64,000 nucleotides of DNA from Pseudoalteromonas rubra (GCF_000238295.3 NZ_AHCD03000036.1:1-64000), one strand, 5' to 3'. Counted from the stretch's first letter, positions 18,122 to 28,231 are shown. Notes: generated by a model not told the origin, from the sequence alone. Numbers and translations: made by a program.

Positions 18122-18739
18122 TCAGGACGCTTTGAGTCTCAGTGACACGGCACCATGCGTCAGATCATGCACCGACGCAATCGCTGTTTTTGCTTCACGA
18201 CTATCCAGTTCAATCTCCCAGGAGATAGATGCGCCATACTGCTTATCTATGTTGAGTACGGTGTACTGGCTATTAAGGTGCTGCTCTATACTTCCCTGCA
18301 GGCCATAGTCAGAGTCACCCACTAAGGTCGTGGCGGGGATCTTAATTTGAGTCGGCAGTGTGTCCAGCGCATTGTTAAGTGTCCCGCCATAAGCGCGTAC
18401 CAGTCCACCCGTACCAAGCTTGATACCCCCGAAATAACGCGTAGTCACGGCGGTGATCTCTCCGAGTCCGGAGCCCAGCAACACATTTAACATTGGTTTA
18501 CCGGCCGTGCCATTGGGCTCCCCATCATCTGAAAAGCCCAGCACATGGCTGCCACCCGGTGCACCGGCAATATGAGCCCAGCAATTATGCCGGGCATCCG
18601 GATATTGCTCGTTAATCGCGCGGATAAATGCCTTGGCATCCTCTAGAGTGGGCGTATGGGCAATGTGCACGATAAACGTGCTTTTCTTAATTTCTTCGTG
18701 ATGTGAAATGGTACTGCTTGGAATGGCGTATTCAGACAT
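18122..18739 (-). CDS. yigZ: IMPACT/YigZ family protein (intact)
   Basis: A 205-residue protein of the YigZ/IMPACT family. The N-terminal UPF0029 domain carries KKSTFIVHIAHT and GEPNGTAGKPML; the C-terminal domain is ferredoxin-like. Related proteins bind ribosomes or nucleic acids, but the bacterial role is not established. It lies downstream of pepQ (68 bp), an order seen in enterics and their relatives. This is the complete copy; a 5' fragment is repeated at 20330-20672. Confidence 0.92.
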   Translation of the reverse strand: MSEYAIPSSTISHHEEIKKSTFIVHIAHTPTLEDAKAFIRAINEQYPDARHNCWAHIAGAPGGSHVLGFSDDGEPNGTAGKPMLNVLLGSGLGEITAVTTRYFGGIKLGTGGLVRAYGGTLNNALDTLPTQIKIPATTLVGDSDYGLQGSIEQHLNSQYTVLNIDKQYGASISWEIELDSREAKTAIASVHDLTHGAVSLRLKAS

Positions 18740-18807
18740 GGGAATTCAACAAAACAACACGGGGAGCACAAGGCTCCCAGTTTAACACAGTTAACCCGGA
18801 CGCTGGG

Positions 18808-20133
18808 TTAATCCAGCGCCAGATCCCGGGTCATATTCTCCAGGCGGTCATCATGGACAATGATATTATCTTCAATGCGGATCCCGCCGTATGGCTTGAA
18901 TGCGTCCACTTTATCCCAGTTAATGTACTGTTTGTTGTCCGTTTGCGCCAGATCACCCAAAAGAGAATCAATAAAATACAAACCAGGTTCAATGGTAAAT
19001 ACCTGACCAGCTTCAATCTTACGCGTACAGCGCAAGAACGGATGGCCTTCAGGTGGTGCCTGATGCGTCCCCAGCTCATCCGCCATAAAACCGCCCATGT
19101 CATGGACCTGCAAGCCCAGGTGGTGGCCCAGACCATGCGGGAAGAACGTCGATGTAATGCCCTGCGCCAGGATCCCATCAACGCTCAGACCACGCACCAG
19201 ATCAAAATCCACCAGCACCTGAGCAATGCGCTTGTGGCAGTCCAGGTGCAACTCGCCGTATAGCTTACCCGGTTGTAATCCCTGACCTAATTCAATCTGA
19301 TGAGTATTCATCACCTGGATAAGATCAGAAAATTCTCCCTGACGCGCAAAATCATAAGTACGCGTAATATCGGATGCGTAACCATTGAAGTTAGCCCCAG
19401 CATCAATCAGGAAGGATAAGTGCTGCTGCGGCGCACGACGCTCAAAATGCGTGTAATGCAGGATCGCACAATTTTCGTTTAACGCCACAATATTGCCATA
19501 CGGCGTGTCATTTTCCATGTGCTCAGTGGCTTGCAAATAGGCCTGCTGAATACCGTACTCCGACTCTTTGGCATAAAAGGCATCGCGCGCGGCTTTGTGG
19601 CCCAGCACTGCCAGGCGATTTGCTTCGCGTAAACAAGTAAGTTCATAGTGGGTCTTGTAAGCGCGGTGGAAGTGCAAATAGTTCATCACCGGCTCCGGGT
19701 TCACCTGCGTAAATCCAAGTGCCTGTGCCACCTCAAGATACTCACCAATATAAGCCAGGTTTGCTTTGTCGTACGGTAAGTATTGTTCAACCTGATCGGG
19801 CTGAATCAGCAGTTGAATGTCAAAATAGTCAGCCCAATAGTCATTGGGCTCATCCGGTACTTTGTGCCAGAAATCCACTGGGCGATAGAAAATCAATTTA
19901 GGCTTATCAGTGCCATTCACGACCAGCCAACAGTGCGGATTATCGATGACCGGTAACCACGCCTTGAATTGCGGGTTCACCTTGAACGGATAATACATGT
20001 CATCCAGAAACTGACGCTTGGCCTGTCCGGAGTGGATAACGAGCCCATCCAGATTCTCACGTTCAATTATGGTCTTCGTACGCTGTTGCAGCGTTGCGAT
20101 ATGCTCGGCATACAAATTTGCTAATTGTTCCAT
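18808..20133 (-). CDS. pepQ: Xaa-Pro dipeptidase PepQ, copy 1
   Basis: Cytosolic metallopeptidase of the M24 family that cleaves dipeptides with C-terminal proline. Metal ligands are visible in LIDAGANFNGYASDITRTY (two Asp), GHHLGLQVHDMGG (His), TIEPGLYF (Glu) and GGIRIEDN (Glu). I place the start at 20133 (MEQLANLYAEHIATLQQ) because it aligns with E. coli PepQ and gives 441 residues against 443. The frame stays open upstream to an ATG at 20178. It is identical to the copy at 20741-22066. Confidence 0.93.
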   Translation of the reverse strand: MEQLANLYAEHIATLQQRTKTIIERENLDGLVIHSGQAKRQFLDDMYYPFKVNPQFKAWLPVIDNPHCWLVVNGTDKPKLIFYRPVDFWHKVPDEPNDYWADYFDIQLLIQPDQVEQYLPYDKANLAYIGEYLEVAQALGFTQVNPEPVMNYLHFHRAYKTHYELTCLREANRLAVLGHKAARDAFYAKESEYGIQQAYLQATEHMENDTPYGNIVALNENCAILHYTHFERRAPQQHLSFLIDAGANFNGYASDITRTYDFARQGEFSDLIQVMNTHQIELGQGLQPGKLYGELHLDCHKRIAQVLVDFDLVRGLSVDGILAQGITSTFFPHGLGHHLGLQVHDMGGFMADELGTHQAPPEGHPFLRCTRKIEAGQVFTIEPGLYFIDSLLGDLAQTDNKQYINWDKVDAFKPYGGIRIEDNIIVHDDRLENMTRDLALD

Positions 20134-20263
20134 TGGTGTACCCATTTTATTTAATTCGCTTGTCACTGAGTCTAACATAGCGCCACAGGTTTAAAGAAGT
20201 AAAGCCGGCCGCGGTCAGCCTCGCTATCGCGAGACAAACCGACAACTGAATAGGTTATACGCT

Positions 20264-20329
20264 TTACTTACCGCCAATCTGCATATCGAGAATGCCAGCC
20301 AGAATGTTCCCCTCACGACCTAACTTGGT
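20264..20329 (-). pseudogene. slt': 3' end fragment of slt
   Basis: The last 66 bp of slt, including its stop codon, copied by the tandem duplication. It is joined at 20330 to internal yigZ sequence. It cannot encode a product. Confidence 0.9.
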
Positions 20330-20672
20330 GTACCAGTCCACCCGTACCAAGCTTGATACCCCCGAAATAACGCGTAGTCACGGCGGTGATCTCTCCGAGT
20401 CCGGAGCCCAGCAACACATTTAACATTGGTTTACCGGCCGTGCCATTGGGCTCCCCATCATCTGAAAAGCCCAGCACATGGCTGCCACCCGGTGCACCGG
20501 CAATATGAGCCCAGCAATTATGCCGGGCATCCGGATATTGCTCGTTAATCGCGCGGATAAATGCCTTGGCATCCTCTAGAGTGGGCGTATGGGCAATGTG
20601 CACGATAAACGTGCTTTTCTTAATTTCTTCGTGATGTGAAATGGTACTGCTTGGAATGGCGTATTCAGACAT
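20330..20672 (-). pseudogene. yigZ': 5' fragment of yigZ
   Basis: The first 114 codons of yigZ, identical to the intact gene, are cut at the duplication junction after LGTGGLV. The frame continues for a few slt-derived codons (HQVRS) before a stop at 20313. The C-terminal domain is lost. It lies downstream of the second pepQ copy. Confidence 0.9.
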
Positions 20673-20740
20673 GGGAATTCAACAAAACAACACGGGGAGC
20701 ACAAGGCTCCCAGTTTAACACAGTTAACCCGGACGCTGGG

Positions 20741-22066
20741 TTAATCCAGCGCCAGATCCCGGGTCATATTCTCCAGGCGGTCATCATGGACAATGATATT
20801 ATCTTCAATGCGGATCCCGCCGTATGGCTTGAATGCGTCCACTTTATCCCAGTTAATGTACTGTTTGTTGTCCGTTTGCGCCAGATCACCCAAAAGAGAA
20901 TCAATAAAATACAAACCAGGTTCAATGGTAAATACCTGACCAGCTTCAATCTTACGCGTACAGCGCAAGAACGGATGGCCTTCAGGTGGTGCCTGATGCG
21001 TCCCCAGCTCATCCGCCATAAAACCGCCCATGTCATGGACCTGCAAGCCCAGGTGGTGGCCCAGACCATGCGGGAAGAACGTCGATGTAATGCCCTGCGC
21101 CAGGATCCCATCAACGCTCAGACCACGCACCAGATCAAAATCCACCAGCACCTGAGCAATGCGCTTGTGGCAGTCCAGGTGCAACTCGCCGTATAGCTTA
21201 CCCGGTTGTAATCCCTGACCTAATTCAATCTGATGAGTATTCATCACCTGGATAAGATCAGAAAATTCTCCCTGACGCGCAAAATCATAAGTACGCGTAA
21301 TATCGGATGCGTAACCATTGAAGTTAGCCCCAGCATCAATCAGGAAGGATAAGTGCTGCTGCGGCGCACGACGCTCAAAATGCGTGTAATGCAGGATCGC
21401 ACAATTTTCGTTTAACGCCACAATATTGCCATACGGCGTGTCATTTTCCATGTGCTCAGTGGCTTGCAAATAGGCCTGCTGAATACCGTACTCCGACTCT
21501 TTGGCATAAAAGGCATCGCGCGCGGCTTTGTGGCCCAGCACTGCCAGGCGATTTGCTTCGCGTAAACAAGTAAGTTCATAGTGGGTCTTGTAAGCGCGGT
21601 GGAAGTGCAAATAGTTCATCACCGGCTCCGGGTTCACCTGCGTAAATCCAAGTGCCTGTGCCACCTCAAGATACTCACCAATATAAGCCAGGTTTGCTTT
21701 GTCGTACGGTAAGTATTGTTCAACCTGATCGGGCTGAATCAGCAGTTGAATGTCAAAATAGTCAGCCCAATAGTCATTGGGCTCATCCGGTACTTTGTGC
21801 CAGAAATCCACTGGGCGATAGAAAATCAATTTAGGCTTATCAGTGCCATTCACGACCAGCCAACAGTGCGGATTATCGATGACCGGTAACCACGCCTTGA
21901 ATTGCGGGTTCACCTTGAACGGATAATACATGTCATCCAGAAACTGACGCTTGGCCTGTCCGGAGTGGATAACGAGCCCATCCAGATTCTCACGTTCAAT
22001 TATGGTCTTCGTACGCTGTTGCAGCGTTGCGATATGCTCGGCATACAAATTTGCTAATTGTTCCAT
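20741..22066 (-). CDS. pepQ: Xaa-Pro dipeptidase PepQ, copy 2
   Basis: Second complete pepQ, apparently identical at the nucleotide level to the copy 1,933 bp to the left, including 5' leader and the 3' gap to yigZ. Both copies keep all M24 metal ligands. Start chosen at 22066 by the same argument (441 residues). This copy has its native upstream neighbour, slt. If real, the duplication doubles gene dosage. Confidence 0.92.
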   Translation of the reverse strand: MEQLANLYAEHIATLQQRTKTIIERENLDGLVIHSGQAKRQFLDDMYYPFKVNPQFKAWLPVIDNPHCWLVVNGTDKPKLIFYRPVDFWHKVPDEPNDYWADYFDIQLLIQPDQVEQYLPYDKANLAYIGEYLEVAQALGFTQVNPEPVMNYLHFHRAYKTHYELTCLREANRLAVLGHKAARDAFYAKESEYGIQQAYLQATEHMENDTPYGNIVALNENCAILHYTHFERRAPQQHLSFLIDAGANFNGYASDITRTYDFARQGEFSDLIQVMNTHQIELGQGLQPGKLYGELHLDCHKRIAQVLVDFDLVRGLSVDGILAQGITSTFFPHGLGHHLGLQVHDMGGFMADELGTHQAPPEGHPFLRCTRKIEAGQVFTIEPGLYFIDSLLGDLAQTDNKQYINWDKVDAFKPYGGIRIEDNIIVHDDRLENMTRDLALD

Positions 22067-22196
22067 TGGTGTACCCATTTTATTTAATTCGCTTGTCACT
22101 GAGTCTAACATAGCGCCACAGGTTTAAAGAAGTAAAGCCGGCCGCGGTCAGCCTCGCTATCGCGAGACAAACCGACAACTGAATAGGTTATACGCT

Positions 22197-24113
22197 TTAC
22201 TTACCGCCAATCTGCATATCGAGAATGCCAGCCAGAATGTTCCCCTCACGACCTAACTTGGTGTGATAAACCTGGCGATACGCCATGACATTTTTGACAT
22301 AGTCACGGGTTTCCCGATAAGGGATCAATTCGATCCATAACTCCGCAGGCATGGCCTCTCGCGGGATCCAGCGCTTCACACGATGAAAGCCGGCATTGTA
22401 AGAGGCTGTGGCCAGGATCTCATTGCCTTTATTCTTGCCTTTTAGGTAATCGAGATAATCGGTACCCAGACGAATGTTGGTCGCCGGTTTCATTAATTGA
22501 CGTGTCGATACCCGTGACTTAGCCACATACTTCGCGGTGCTGGGCAGTAGCTGCATCAAACCGTATGCATCTGCATGGGAGCGAGCATCGGGCGCGAATG
22601 AACTTTCTCTACGTGCGATGGCAAAGCTCCACGCCAAATCAACCTTATTGCGTTCGCTATAGCGAACAAACAGATCATCAAATGCCATTGGAAAACGTAA
22701 GTCTACATAGTTCCAGGCTTTGATCTGTGCCAGCGTATAAATGGTGCTGTCATACCAATCGAGTTCAGCCGCCAGTACCGACGCCGCCAGTTTTTCTGCG
22801 GTGCTGGAGGTATTGGTTAAATAGTTCCACTCGCGCCGCGCTGCGGTAAAACGCTCCAGCTCATAGAGTGCTTTCGCCCTTTTAAAGCCGGGCGCTTGTG
22901 ATACCTTGGCCACAATGCTCGGCGGCACATTCAGCGGCTCAGCATTGAGTTGCGCAGGCAGATCCAAGCGCGCAGCAGCAAGAAAGCCATAATAATCACG
23001 CTTCGATGCAATTTGTCGCCACAAGGCTTGCGCTTTCTCCATCTGATTGCGTTTGGCATAGCTATAGCCCAGCCAATATGTCTGACCATGACTGAGATTT
23101 TCCATGCCCGTAAACAGCACGGCTATCCCTTCCCAATCCTGCTCTTTAAGCATATTACTCATCATCCACTGACGCAGTTTCTTATCCTGTAACTCCTGAG
23201 GCACTTTGTTGAGCCAGAACTTAGCCTGCTCATGACCTTTGGACGCCAGCGCCAAGGCAAACCGATATGCCACACTGTCCTGTTGTGCCTGCGTAAAGGT
23301 AAACATGCCCTGCAATTTATCCCAGGCGCGTAATGCCAACTTAGGATCGCGCCAGATCAAACGTCGGACACCATAAACGGCTATCTCTGCTTCTTTGGCA
23401 GAGCGCTGCTTATATCGGTAAAGACCAGCAGATGCGCTGGGATCGCGCCGTACGCTAAGATAGAGATCTGCCAAGTAGGCTTCTTTGCGGGGCAACAAGG
23501 TTTTTAAATACTTGAGTAGCGACGCCTGACCGCCCTGCGCGGCGTGCGTGATCCTTTGCCACACCAGCGCTTGTGTCCGATACCCGGCTTTTTGCCAGCG
23601 GCTAAACAATTTGTCGCAAGCTTTAGGTTGAGACTTACCGACAACCCACAATGGCTCCACCTGATCCAAAATGGCTTTTTCTGGCGCGCCCAGGTCCAGC
23701 TGGAACTGTAAGTAGGTACATTTCAGCTCCGCATTGGTGGTGTCCTGATAATGTTCTATAAAGAGGGCTTTTTTATTGCGACGCTTGAGATAATTCAACC
23801 AGCTCTTTCGTACCATCCAGTCCAGTGGCGTATGATCATAAATTGACAAAAAGCGCCCTATCTCGTCCTGATATTTGAGTTTTGGATGGCGTTTATAGAA
23901 GGTTGCCTCAACATATGGCTTAAGGGGATGATCGAGCTCGGCAAGCGACTTTTTAAAGGCCCGATAATTGCCACTCCACGCCACCCGCTCTGCGTCTTTG
24001 AACGCCTGATGCGGATCCGCAGCTTGTCCCAGGTGGCTCCAGGCCCCGCTGCACACTGCAAGGCACGTGACAGCAAAACGACTAAACCATAATTTCATAG
24101 GCTTAACTTTCAT
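22197..24113 (-). CDS. slt: Soluble lytic murein transglycosylase Slt (intact)
   Basis: Periplasmic enzyme that cleaves peptidoglycan to 1,6-anhydro-muropeptides. The 638-residue protein has a signal peptide (about 1-31, ending GQAADP) and a long alpha-helical superhelix (about 35-450). The C-terminal SLT goose-lysozyme domain has the catalytic glutamate in ARRESSFAPDARS, followed by YGLMQLLPSTAK and ATASYNAG. The first ATG (24113) or the one 5 codons later (MKLWFSR) may be used. Its last 66 bp are repeated at 20264-20329. Confidence 0.94.
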   Translation of the reverse strand: MKVKPMKLWFSRFAVTCLAVCSGAWSHLGQAADPHQAFKDAERVAWSGNYRAFKKSLAELDHPLKPYVEATFYKRHPKLKYQDEIGRFLSIYDHTPLDWMVRKSWLNYLKRRNKKALFIEHYQDTTNAELKCTYLQFQLDLGAPEKAILDQVEPLWVVGKSQPKACDKLFSRWQKAGYRTQALVWQRITHAAQGGQASLLKYLKTLLPRKEAYLADLYLSVRRDPSASAGLYRYKQRSAKEAEIAVYGVRRLIWRDPKLALRAWDKLQGMFTFTQAQQDSVAYRFALALASKGHEQAKFWLNKVPQELQDKKLRQWMMSNMLKEQDWEGIAVLFTGMENLSHGQTYWLGYSYAKRNQMEKAQALWRQIASKRDYYGFLAAARLDLPAQLNAEPLNVPPSIVAKVSQAPGFKRAKALYELERFTAARREWNYLTNTSSTAEKLAASVLAAELDWYDSTIYTLAQIKAWNYVDLRFPMAFDDLFVRYSERNKVDLAWSFAIARRESSFAPDARSHADAYGLMQLLPSTAKYVAKSRVSTRQLMKPATNIRLGTDYLDYLKGKNKGNEILATASYNAGFHRVKRWIPREAMPAELWIELIPYRETRDYVKNVMAYRQVYHTKLGREGNILAGILDMQIGGK

Positions 24114-24454
24114 TCTCTTGATTGGCAGTCAATGTTCTGGGGTGTCTAAAATGCAACTAAAAAAGGCCCACACCAAAACACCTTCCTTTCTGTGAGTTCC
24201 CTGCCCGGGCGCACTGTGTGCACACCAAACAGTCGTGTGTTTGACACCAGACTATTGTGTGACAACTTGCCCAAGGCTTAACGTCCGGACAAACCTTGTC
24301 ATCCGGAAAATAATCAGCCAAACCACCTTAGCATTGTGCCTAACCCTTTGCAGTAAACCTGCGGTAAATTTTTCATTGCAATTTTCTTTTAAAGACGCCA
24401 CACTGAATGAAATGACAACTCATCGTACCAGTGTAAAAACACGGGAGAACATGT
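24114..24454. other. Intergenic region between slt and fadB
   Basis: 341 bp holding divergent promoters for slt (minus) and fadBA (plus). An inverted repeat CAAAC-N8-GTTTG (24226-24243) has half-sites like those bound by PsrA-type fatty-acid regulators, but the spacer is longer than the 2-4 bp I know for that motif, so this is weak. No gene seen. Confidence 0.35.
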
Positions 24455-26617
24455 ATGTTAATGAAACGCGAGTCCTTTGTTGTGGATTTCTACAAAGGCA
24501 AAATCGCTGAGTTTAAGTTTTGTTTGCCAGGTTCGGTCAACAAATTATCTCAGCAAACCCTGCAAGATTGTCATGCGGCGCTCAAAGAGCTGGCACAACG
24601 TGATGACATCGATGGCCTGATTTTTAGCTCCGACAAAGACCACTTTATTGTTGGTGCCGACATTTTCGAATTCCTGCCCACCTTTGACCGCCCGGAAGCC
24701 GAGCTGGTTGAATGGATCAAAGCAGCCACCGACGTATTTGATGCCCTAGAAGATTTACCTTTCCCAACCTTGTCTGCGGTCAATGGTCTGGCACTGGGCG
24801 GTGGTTGCGAGTGGGTACTTGCTACCGATTATCGTATTGCTTCTGATAGCGTAAAAATTGGCCTGCCAGAAGTGAAGCTGGGCATTATGCCAGGCTTTGG
24901 TGGTACCGTACGTCTGCCACGCCTTATTGGTGCGGACAACGCGATGACCTGGATCACCACAGGTAAAGAAAACCGCGCAGCTGACGCGCTAAAAGTCGGT
25001 GCAGTGGATGCCGTCGTCGCTCAGGATAAGCTGATGGACGCCGCACTGCGTACCATGGAGCAAGCCGTTGCCGGTAAGCTGGACTGGCGCGCTAAACGCC
25101 AAATCAAGCTCGACCCGCTGAAAATGAACCGCGTTGAGCAAGGCATGAGCTTTGCGATGGCCGAAGGCATGGTCATGGCCAAAACCAAAGGCCACTACCC
25201 GGCACCTGTAATGGCGGTTAAAACCATCAAAGCTGCAGCCAATATGGGTCGCGATGAAGCGATGGCAGTCGAAAATGCAAGCTTCGCCAAACTGGCTAAA
25301 ACCGCAGAAGCCGCGGCACAAACCGGGATCTTCCTGGCCGATCAGTACATCAAAAGCGTTGCCAAGAAACAGGCGAAACAAAGCCAGACTGACATCAAGC
25401 AAGCAGCCGTTCTGGGCGCTGGCATCATGGGTGGCGGTATCGCTTACCAGTCGGCGTATAAAGGCACACCGATTGTCATGAAAGACATCAGTCAGGGCGC
25501 GCTGGACCTGGGCATGGGCGAAGCGGCTAAGTTGCTGGGCAAAAAAGTCGAGCGTGGTCACATGAAGCTGGACAAAATGGTTGGCACGCTGGCACAGATC
25601 AAGCCGACGCTGAATGACCGTGACCTGGAAGGCAGTGACATCATCGTTGAAGCGGTTGTCGAAAACCCACAAGTCAAGAAAACCGTACTGGCGGGCCTTG
25701 AACAGCAACTACCCGCTGGCACTATCCTGACCTCGAACACTTCAACCATTCGCATCGATGAACTGGCAGAAGGACTGGCGCGTCCTGAGCACTTCTGTGG
25801 TATGCACTTCTTTAACCCGGTGCCAAAAATGCCGCTGGTTGAGATTATTCGCGGCGCGAAAACCTCAGATGACACCGTTGCGGCTGTTGTCGACTATGCA
25901 CTGAAGCTGGGCAAGTCGCCAATCGTTGTGAACGACTGTCCGGGCTTCTTCGTGAATCGCGTCTTGTTCCCTTATTTTGCCGGTTTCAGCCAGCTCGTCG
26001 TGGAAGGTGCTGACTTCACACAAGTCGACAAAGTCATGGAAAATGTCTTTGGCTGGCCGATGGGTCCGGCTTACCTGCTGGACGTTGTTGGGATCGACAC
26101 AGCCAATCACTGTACCGGCGTGATGGCGGATGGTTTCCCAACCCGCATGGCACGTCAGGACAAAGATCCGGTTGCCCACCTGGCCAACGCAAATCGCTTT
26201 GGACAGAAAAACCAGAAAGGTTTCTACCAGTATGCACCGGATCGCAAAGGTCGCCTGAAGAAGAGCAAAGATGCCGACGCCGTTGCCCTGCTGAGCGAAA
26301 TTTGTGATGCACCTGCACAATTTGACAAACAAACCATCATCGAGCGCTGTATGGTACCGATGATCAACGAAGTGTTGCTGTGTCTGCAAGAAGGCATCGT
26401 TGCCTCACCACAAGAAGCCGATATGGCACTGATCTACGGTATTGGCTTCCCACCATTCCGGGGTGGCGCATTCCGTTATCTGGATCAACTGGGTCTGGCG
26501 GAGTTCGTGAAAATCGCCGACAAATACGCACAGTTAGGCGAAATCTATCAGGTGTCGGAGCAAACCCGTGAGTGGGCAGCTGCCGGTAAAGTATTCTACA
26601 AAGTGGAGGGTCAGTAA
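24455..26617 (+). CDS. fadB: Fatty-acid oxidation complex alpha subunit FadB
   Basis: Multifunctional enzyme: enoyl-CoA hydratase/isomerase (about 1-190) and L-3-hydroxyacyl-CoA dehydrogenase (about 310-600). The hydratase part shows SAVNGLALGGGCEW and GLPEVKLGIMPGFGGT. The dehydrogenase part shows the NAD loop VLGAGIMGGGIAY, SNTSTIRI and HFFNPVPKMPLVE. 720 residues, close to E. coli (729). The start at 24455 has GGGAG at 8 bp; an in-frame ATG two codons later is possible. The thiolase fadA begins one base after the stop. Confidence 0.97.
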   Translation: MLMKRESFVVDFYKGKIAEFKFCLPGSVNKLSQQTLQDCHAALKELAQRDDIDGLIFSSDKDHFIVGADIFEFLPTFDRPEAELVEWIKAATDVFDALEDLPFPTLSAVNGLALGGGCEWVLATDYRIASDSVKIGLPEVKLGIMPGFGGTVRLPRLIGADNAMTWITTGKENRAADALKVGAVDAVVAQDKLMDAALRTMEQAVAGKLDWRAKRQIKLDPLKMNRVEQGMSFAMAEGMVMAKTKGHYPAPVMAVKTIKAAANMGRDEAMAVENASFAKLAKTAEAAAQTGIFLADQYIKSVAKKQAKQSQTDIKQAAVLGAGIMGGGIAYQSAYKGTPIVMKDISQGALDLGMGEAAKLLGKKVERGHMKLDKMVGTLAQIKPTLNDRDLEGSDIIVEAVVENPQVKKTVLAGLEQQLPAGTILTSNTSTIRIDELAEGLARPEHFCGMHFFNPVPKMPLVEIIRGAKTSDDTVAAVVDYALKLGKSPIVVNDCPGFFVNRVLFPYFAGFSQLVVEGADFTQVDKVMENVFGWPMGPAYLLDVVGIDTANHCTGVMADGFPTRMARQDKDPVAHLANANRFGQKNQKGFYQYAPDRKGRLKKSKDADAVALLSEICDAPAQFDKQTIIERCMVPMINEVLLCLQEGIVASPQEADMALIYGIGFPPFRGGAFRYLDQLGLAEFVKIADKYAQLGEIYQVSEQTREWAAAGKVFYKVEGQ

Positions 26618-26618
26618 C

Positions 26619-27788
26619 ATGGAACAGGCTGTAATCGTAGATTGTATTCGTACGCCAATGGGCCGCTCCAAAGCTGGCGTGTTCAAACACAAACGCGCTG
26701 AAGATCTGAGTGCCCACCTGATGAAAGGCTTGCTGGATCGCAACCCGGCTGTGGCACCGGACTCTATCGATGACATTTACTGGGGTTGTGTACAACAAAC
26801 CCTGGAGCAAGGCTTCAACGTGGGCCGCAATGCCGCCCTGCTGGCCGGCATTCCACATACCGTACCTGCGGTCACGGTAAATCGCTTATGTGGCTCTTCC
26901 ATGCAGGCACTGCATGATGCTGCACGCGCGATCATGACTGGCGCTGGCGATACTTACCTGATCGGTGGTGTGGAGCACATGGGCCATGTCCCGATGACGC
27001 ACGGTAATGACTTCCACCCGGGCCTGTCGACTTCGGTTGCACAAGCCGCAGGCGTCATGGGTCTGACTGCGGAATACCTGGCTACCCTGCACGGTATTAA
27101 CCGTGAGCAACAAGATGCCTTTGCGGTTCGCTCACATCAGCGCGCTCACGCAGCCACGGTCGAAGGCCGTTTCGCTCGTGAAATTTTACCGATGGAAGGT
27201 CACGATGCCGATGGTGCACCGGTACTGGTTGAACACGACGAAGTGATCCGCCCGGAAACCACCATGGAAGGCCTGAGCCAGTTACGTCCGGTATTCAACC
27301 CGGCTTCGGGCACAGTCACAGCAGGTACGTCATCTGCTTTGTCGGATGGTGCTTCAGCCATGCTGGTTATGAGTGAGTCAAAAGCCAAAGAACTGGGGCT
27401 GCCGATCCGCGCACGCATCAAGTCAATGGCGGTTGCAGGCTGCGATCCATCCATCATGGGTTATGGTCCGGTTCCTGCCAGTCAGAAAGCCCTGAAGCAG
27501 GCAGGCCTGAGCATTGAAGACATTGATGTGGCAGAGCTGAATGAAGCGTTTGCTGCACAATCATTGCCGGTTCTGAAGGACCTTGGTTTACTGGATGTGG
27601 CTGACGAGAAAGTAAACCTCAATGGCGGCGCGATTGCACTGGGCCACCCACTGGGCTGTTCAGGCTCACGGATCAGCACATCCTTAATCCATATTATGGA
27701 AGACAAAGGTGCGAAGTATGGCCTGGCAACCATGTGTATCGGTCTGGGCCAGGGTATCGCCACCGTGTTTGAACGCGTTGACGACTAG
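26619..27788 (+). CDS. fadA: 3-ketoacyl-CoA thiolase FadA
   Basis: Beta subunit of the aerobic beta-oxidation complex; thiolytic cleavage of 3-ketoacyl-CoA to acetyl-CoA. 389 residues from the ATG at 26619 (MEQAVIVDCIRTPMGRS), preceded by GTGGAGGG. The frame is open further upstream inside fadB, but that start is not supported. The active-site cysteine is in VNRLCGSSMQAL, GGAIALGHPLGCSG gives the conserved His, and the second catalytic Cys is in TMCIGLGQG. Co-transcribed with fadB. Confidence 0.97.
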   Translation: MEQAVIVDCIRTPMGRSKAGVFKHKRAEDLSAHLMKGLLDRNPAVAPDSIDDIYWGCVQQTLEQGFNVGRNAALLAGIPHTVPAVTVNRLCGSSMQALHDAARAIMTGAGDTYLIGGVEHMGHVPMTHGNDFHPGLSTSVAQAAGVMGLTAEYLATLHGINREQQDAFAVRSHQRAHAATVEGRFAREILPMEGHDADGAPVLVEHDEVIRPETTMEGLSQLRPVFNPASGTVTAGTSSALSDGASAMLVMSESKAKELGLPIRARIKSMAVAGCDPSIMGYGPVPASQKALKQAGLSIEDIDVAELNEAFAAQSLPVLKDLGLLDVADEKVNLNGGAIALGHPLGCSGSRISTSLIHIMEDKGAKYGLATMCIGLGQGIATVFERVDD

Positions 27789-27826
27789 CCAAAACGCGAT
27801 TCCCTAACCATTTTAACTTGGTGACC

Positions 27827-27859
27827 AAGGCAAGCTGCATACTGTAGCTTGCCTTTTTT
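27827..27859 (+). terminator. Terminator of fadBA
   Basis: Perfect 10-bp stem AAGGCAAGCT (27827-27836) and AGCTTGCCTT (27846-27855) with a 9-base loop, then T4. It lies 39 bp after the fadA stop. Confidence 0.9.
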
Positions 27860-27945
27860 ATGTCCAGACCGCGACCTTTCACACGAGTATTTATTTGTTA
27901 TACAAGGCGCGCTAGAATAGGCGTTTTATTTTCCGGGGACACGCC

Positions 27946-28185
27946 ATGAACTTTGACAACACTGACCATACTCTCGATGCGATTGGCTTGCGTTGTCCCG
28001 AGCCTGTAATGATGATCCGTGGCAAAGTGAGGAAGATGCGTGAAGGGGAAACTTTGCTTATCCTGGCCGACGACCCATCCACCACCCGGGATATACCCAG
28101 TTTTTGTGAGTTTATGGATCACACTTTGGTAGCCAAAGAAGTGGATGACCTCCCTTACCGCTACCTGGTAAAGAAAGGGAAATGA
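27946..28185 (+). CDS. tusA: Sulfur carrier protein TusA
   Basis: A 79-residue sulfurtransferase carrier that relays persulfide sulfur for tRNA 2-thiouridine and other pathways. The active-site motif is LRCPEPVMMIRGKVRKM, with the cysteine in CPEP. Length and fold match E. coli TusA (81). It stands alone between the fadBA terminator and a non-coding stretch. Confidence 0.95.
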   Translation: MNFDNTDHTLDAIGLRCPEPVMMIRGKVRKMREGETLLILADDPSTTRDIPSFCEFMDHTLVAKEVDDLPYRYLVKKGK

Positions 28186-28231
28186 TTTTTAAGCTGGTGA
28201 GATAATCCCACCAGCTATACCAATGCCTGTA

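Larger units (their letters stand above)
18397..22262. repeat. 1,933-bp direct tandem duplication (yigZ'-pepQ-slt')
   Basis: Copy 1 spans 18397-20329 and copy 2 spans 20330-22262. I found no difference between the copies. Each unit runs from inside yigZ, through all of pepQ, to the last 66 bp of slt. At the junction, CTTGGT from slt meets GTACC from yigZ with a 2-bp microhomology (GT, 20330-20331). The result is one intact yigZ (left), two complete pepQ genes and one intact slt (right). Confidence 0.9.

Noticed and set aside
24235..24510. 91-codon frame overlapping the fadB start
   Set aside because: Composition is not protein-like and the fadB start is well supported.
24989..25708. 239-codon frame antisense to fadB
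   Set aside because: Codon-bias shadow of fadB; no ribosome site or recognisable protein.
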